From Lachnospiraceae bacterium (GTDB lineage Bacteria; Bacillota; Clostridia; Lachnospirales; Lachnospiraceae), in contig CAAFWV010000099.1 in assembly GCA_900766815.1 (NCBI GenBank), positions 1 to 44,436 on the forward strand: a stretch of 44,436 nucleotides of DNA, written 5' to 3'. Every line of letters begins with the position of its first letter. Position 1 is the first letter of the stretch. The notes beneath the pieces are model-generated. The model was given only the letters and a program-made list of their open reading frames with translations, made no database searches and was not told the DNA's origin. Positions 41,760 to 44,436 of this stretch are shown here, in pieces. The position numbers were made by a program, and so were the translations under genes.

Positions 41760-43442
41760 ATGGCAAGAGTGATTGCAATCGGAAATAACAAAGGCGGAAT
41801 CGGAAAAACAACAACTGCAGCTAATTTAGCAACAGGTCTTGTAAGAAGGGGAAGGAGAGTACTGGCAATAGATAATGACCCACAGGGGCATTTATCAAAA
41901 TGTCTTGGCGTAGATAAACCTGCGAATCTTCTATATACGCTAAATAATGTGATGTACAATCTGGTTCATGATATTGATGTGGAACCGGCTGATGGATTGA
42001 TTAAGACTGCAGAGGGCGTGGATTTGATGCCAACAAATTTGAGATATTCAGGAATGGAATTGGATCTTTTCAGTGCAATGAATAGGGAGCAGATTCTTAA
42101 GGAATATGTGACTATGATGAGACCGTTCTATGACTATATTATTATAGATTGTCAACCAACACTTGGTCTTCTTACTGTAAATGCTTTTACTTCAGCAGAT
42201 TCCTTGCTTCACGATAAAGATAATGTCCGAGTGGAGGGTATTGAAGAGGGAGAGAAGAAAAGCAGATCTACCAAAGAAGTGGAAGCTGAGTCAGTGGCTT
42301 ATACTGTATGCCAACATTTTGGTATTGATACGAGCGAGTATAGTTTTGCCTATGTGGCAGGCTGGTCTTCCGGAAAAGAGATGCCTGAGTTAAAGGAATC
42401 CATGGACACAATAAGAAAGACGGCATCGCAGCTTATTACAGGTATTGAAAATGAATTAAGAGAAATACAACTGCAAAGAAGTCAAACAATGGAAAAGGCA
42501 CAGGAGCCCGTAACCTTAGTTGTGGCTGAATGCTGTGAATACCACGCTCTTGGTGAGCATTATGAAGGAGTAAAGAGCGTTGATGAGGCAATAAGACTTT
42601 TTGAAGCTATTCCATCTGAGAGATTAAATGGTATTAAGTCAATCGGTCTTGATGTTCCAAGAGTTGATAAAGAATTCAGCATGGAAATTGATGTATTAGT
42701 GGGACAGACCTTTGATCTTGATACGTTAAATTTTGTCCCGGGAGTAAAGGAGAATAAGCAAGCAATGGAAATGATTGCAAGGCTTATTGACCATTACCCG
42801 GAAATGGAAATAAGAGGTGAGATCCCACCTCTTTGTGCAGAGATATTAAGTCAGATTCGAGAAGAAAGAACTCTTTTAGAAGAGCTATCTCCATCTATTG
42901 TGTTGGCAATAAAGATTGATGAGTTTATGCATGATTTTGACCCATATGGATATGCCGATCAGGTCACAGATAGAGAGACACAAGTAAAGACAATTTCAGA
43001 CGATTTAGAAAAGGGAGAAGCCGGATATATGGTTTCTTACTTTAAAGAACTGATTAGTAATGAAGATGGATTGATGGAGGATAGACAAAAGGCACAACAA
43101 TTCATTAAGGAAATCGAAGAGTATAAACCACTTGCCAAAATAGAAGAACAGCTTGAGGAAAATTATAATCATATAGATAATTACCTAAATAATTTGAAGA
43201 AGCCTTCCGAAGAGCGGATAGAAAATAGCAGAGAAACAGAAGATAAGCAGGATGAAGCTCTAAATAATGCAGACTCTGATTCCGGACGGAAGACAGATAT
43301 TGATAAGCAGAATACAGGAAAAAGACCTTCTCTTAGAAAGCGACTTGAGGAGAAAAAGGCACAGGTCGCCAGCGTGCCGGCAAAACCGGCCAATGAGAAA
43401 GAACATGTTAAGAACAATGAAAGGAGCATAACAGATGGCTGA
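41760..43442 (+). CDS. In-frame fusion of a ParA ATPase N-terminus with the C-terminal part of an LtrC/YodL-type protein
   Basis: Residues 1-147 are a ParA: deviant Walker A GNNKGGIGKTT, then AIDNDPQGHLSKCLG, and Walker B DYIIIDCQPTLGLLTVNA. The remaining ~120 residues of ParA are missing. From about H151 (HDKDN) the protein reads as the C-terminal half of an LtrC/ArdC-type element protein: EVEAESVAYTVCQHFGIDT, AYVAGWSSG, then a YodL-like domain (about 251-345), and a charged helical tail. The HExxH zinc motif expected just before this part is lost. The junction lies near 42198-42210 (DSLLHDKD). GGAGG at 41747 drives the product. A simple deletion best explains it. Its function, if any, is unknown. 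Confidence 0.8.
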   Translation: MARVIAIGNNKGGIGKTTTAANLATGLVRRGRRVLAIDNDPQGHLSKCLGVDKPANLLYTLNNVMYNLVHDIDVEPADGLIKTAEGVDLMPTNLRYSGMELDLFSAMNREQILKEYVTMMRPFYDYIIIDCQPTLGLLTVNAFTSADSLLHDKDNVRVEGIEEGEKKSRSTKEVEAESVAYTVCQHFGIDTSEYSFAYVAGWSSGKEMPELKESMDTIRKTASQLITGIENELREIQLQRSQTMEKAQEPVTLVVAECCEYHALGEHYEGVKSVDEAIRLFEAIPSERLNGIKSIGLDVPRVDKEFSMEIDVLVGQTFDLDTLNFVPGVKENKQAMEMIARLIDHYPEMEIRGEIPPLCAEILSQIREERTLLEELSPSIVLAIKIDEFMHDFDPYGYADQVTDRETQVKTISDDLEKGEAGYMVSYFKELISNEDGLMEDRQKAQQFIKEIEEYKPLAKIEEQLEENYNHIDNYLNNLKKPSEERIENSRETEDKQDEALNNADSDSGRKTDIDKQNTGKRPSLRKRLEEKKAQVASVPAKPANEKEHVKNNERSITDG

Positions 43443-43665
43443 TGAAAAGAAAAAGATTGCACCCGGTTATTTTACCGTTGAGGAAGCAAATTTAATATGT
43501 ATATACAACAAAAAGGACAGACAAGTCGCTATGGAACATATTTACAGGATACTTCCTTATACTCCTGACAGCGACATGATAAGTATTATGTGCAGCGCAC
43601 TTCAAAAACTGCAGCAACTAAGCGATGAAGAATTTGAGGCAATGGATATACAAGGTGAGGAATGA
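43435..43665 (+). CDS. Transposon-transfer assisting protein family (TTRAP-like)
   Basis: The 76-residue protein has FTVEEANLICIYNKKDR and later LQKLQQLSDEEFEAMDI, which match the family pattern of TTRAP (PF14203) proteins that lie after LtrC in Tn1549-like elements. It starts 8 bp inside the fusion gene, and AAGGAG precedes it. It is intact. Its role in transfer is not known in detail, and transfer genes are absent here. Confidence 0.7.
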   Translation: MADEKKKIAPGYFTVEEANLICIYNKKDRQVAMEHIYRILPYTPDSDMISIMCSALQKLQQLSDEEFEAMDIQGEE

Positions 43666-43693
43666 TGGCTGTCCCCTAAATAGGACTCGTATG

Positions 43694-43722
43694 TTTACTC
43701 TTATTGATATATAGAGTAGAAT
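43694..43722 (+). promoter_or_regulatory. Predicted promoter of the WYL regulator gene
   Basis: TTTACT (43694-43699), a 17-bp spacer and TAGAAT (43717-43722). An ACTCT/AGAGT inverted pair lies within it (about 43697-43717) and could be an operator for self-control. Confidence 0.5.
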
Positions 43723-43747
43723 GAAAACTATAAGGGGGAACAGCGAT

Positions 43748-44436
43748 ATGGCAAATTCAGAGAAAATACCAGAGACAAAAGAACACAGAGAACGTTCAGC
43801 AAGAAGCAATCAGAAGCTTAAGATAATGTATCTTATGAAGATATTTATGGAGGATACCGATGAGGAACATGCCATTACACTTCAGCAGATAGTTGAGAAA
43901 CTTCAAAGCTATGGCGTACCTGCAGAACGCAAAAGTCTTTATAGCGATATAGAGAACTTAAGAATATTTGGTCTTGATATCTGCGGATATCAGATGGACA
44001 GGACATTCTATTATCAGCTTGTAAACAGAGATTTTCAGCTTCCAGAGTTAAAGCTACTTGTAGACGCGGTTCAGGCTTCGAAATTTATAACAGAGAAGGA
44101 ATCTAAGAAGTTAATTAAGCGATTAGAAGCATTTGCAAGTAAGTATCAGGCAGCGCAGCTAAACAGACAAGTCTATGTAAATGGTAGAATTAAATCTCGT
44201 AATGAGAAGAACTATTATAGCGTCGATAATGTATATAGAGCCATTGAAGAAAATAAGAAGATATCATTTCAGTATTATCATTTCGATGTGAACAAGAAGG
44301 AAGTACTGGCACACGATGGTAAAACATATATAGTCAGTCCGTGGGCTATGTGCTGGGATGATGAGAAATATTATATGGTAGCTTATGATGAAGAGGCTGG
44401 CATAATTAAGCACTATCGTGTAGATAAGATGATAAA
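43748..44436 (+). CDS. WYL-domain transcriptional regulator (3' end missing)
   Basis: A strong AAGGGGG site precedes ATG 43748. The visible 229 residues have an N-terminal winged-helix region (about 20-95, with ITLQQIVEKLQ and ERKSLYSDIENLRI) and then a WYL domain from about 150 (AIEENKKISFQYYHFDV, VSPWAMCWDDEKYYMVAYD). The gene runs past the window end. WYL regulators often bind ligands or DNA damage signals and sit near defence or mobile genes. Whether this one belongs to the element scar or to the host is unclear. Confidence 0.85.
   Translation, partial: MANSEKIPETKEHRERSARSNQKLKIMYLMKIFMEDTDEEHAITLQQIVEKLQSYGVPAERKSLYSDIENLRIFGLDICGYQMDRTFYYQLVNRDFQLPELKLLVDAVQASKFITEKESKKLIKRLEAFASKYQAAQLNRQVYVNGRIKSRNEKNYYSVDNVYRAIEENKKISFQYYHFDVNKKEVLAHDGKTYIVSPWAMCWDDEKYYMVAYDEEAGIIKHYRVDKMI

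Larger units (their letters stand above)
41200..43675. mobile_element. Deletion remnant of a Tn1549-like integrative conjugative element
   Basis: Three neighbouring genes (DUF3970, a ParA-LtrC fusion, TTRAP family) all belong to families carried by such elements, but no integrase, relaxase or TraG/TraE genes are present here. GGGACAGCC at 41481-41489 is the exact reverse complement of 43667-43675, which may mark or only by chance flank the remnant. The limits are approximate. Confidence 0.6.

Overview
The window looks like chromosomal DNA of a Clostridia bacterium, most likely a Lachnospiraceae. The evidence is strong AGGAGG-type ribosome binding sites, the Firmicutes gene neighbourhoods (coaX-dus, greA-lysS, an S-box riboswitch before metK), and several small families seen mainly in this group (DUF6145, DUF6077-like, DUF6320-like, DUF3970). 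The species cannot be named from sequence alone. Almost every gene is on the + strand; only trmB is on the minus strand. I saw no tRNA, rRNA or CRISPR array.

Region 1 (1-10657) is a cell-envelope module. It starts with the 3' part of a large Ig-like, Thr/Pro-rich, membrane-anchored surface protein. Then come an MBOAT O-acyltransferase with an SGNH-like partner, a large membrane protein that is split by in-frame stop codons, a 23S rRNA methyltransferase, a second SGNH-type protein followed by an acyltransferase-3 membrane protein, and two half-size EamA/SMR transporters. Tight spacing and one strong terminator at the end suggest a single transcription unit that decorates and moves a surface glycan.

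Region 2 (10750-19187) holds trmB, a zinc-ribbon membrane protein paired with an HxxxDG acyltransferase, a HAD phosphatase, a DUF4163/DUF3298-type lipoprotein, a sugar nucleotidyltransferase, galE, and a small (p)ppGpp synthetase whose promoter sits inside a long inverted repeat.

Region 3 (19188-25650) holds a tail-anchored protein, a LysM-G5-M23 cell-wall endopeptidase, murA, an HD-GYP protein, and metK under a SAM-I riboswitch.

Region 4 (25651-33472) holds dnaE, about 1 kb of gene-free repetitive DNA, pfkA with a repeated 5' leader, a TrmH-family rRNA methyltransferase with a low-complexity insert, and an SH3-SleB cell-wall hydrolase. The repetitive DNA combines 115-bp tandem repeats with eight inverted-repeat elements of exactly 40 bp. 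Related elements occur after galE (18291-18380) and, diverged, after the HD-GYP gene (23983-24021).

Region 5 (33473-41195) is housekeeping: argF, birA, a DUF6145 protein, coaX, dus, a TPR-like glycosyltransferase, greA and lysS.

Region 6 (41196-44436) is more AT-rich and looks like the scar of a Tn1549-like integrative conjugative element. It has a DUF3970 gene, then one ORF that joins the N-terminal half of a ParA ATPase in frame to the C-terminal part of an LtrC/YodL-type element protein, then a TTRAP-family small gene. A WYL-domain regulator runs off the end of the window.

The points most worth following up are the ParA-LtrC fusion, the 40-bp inverted-repeat family, and the two-acyltransferase envelope cluster.
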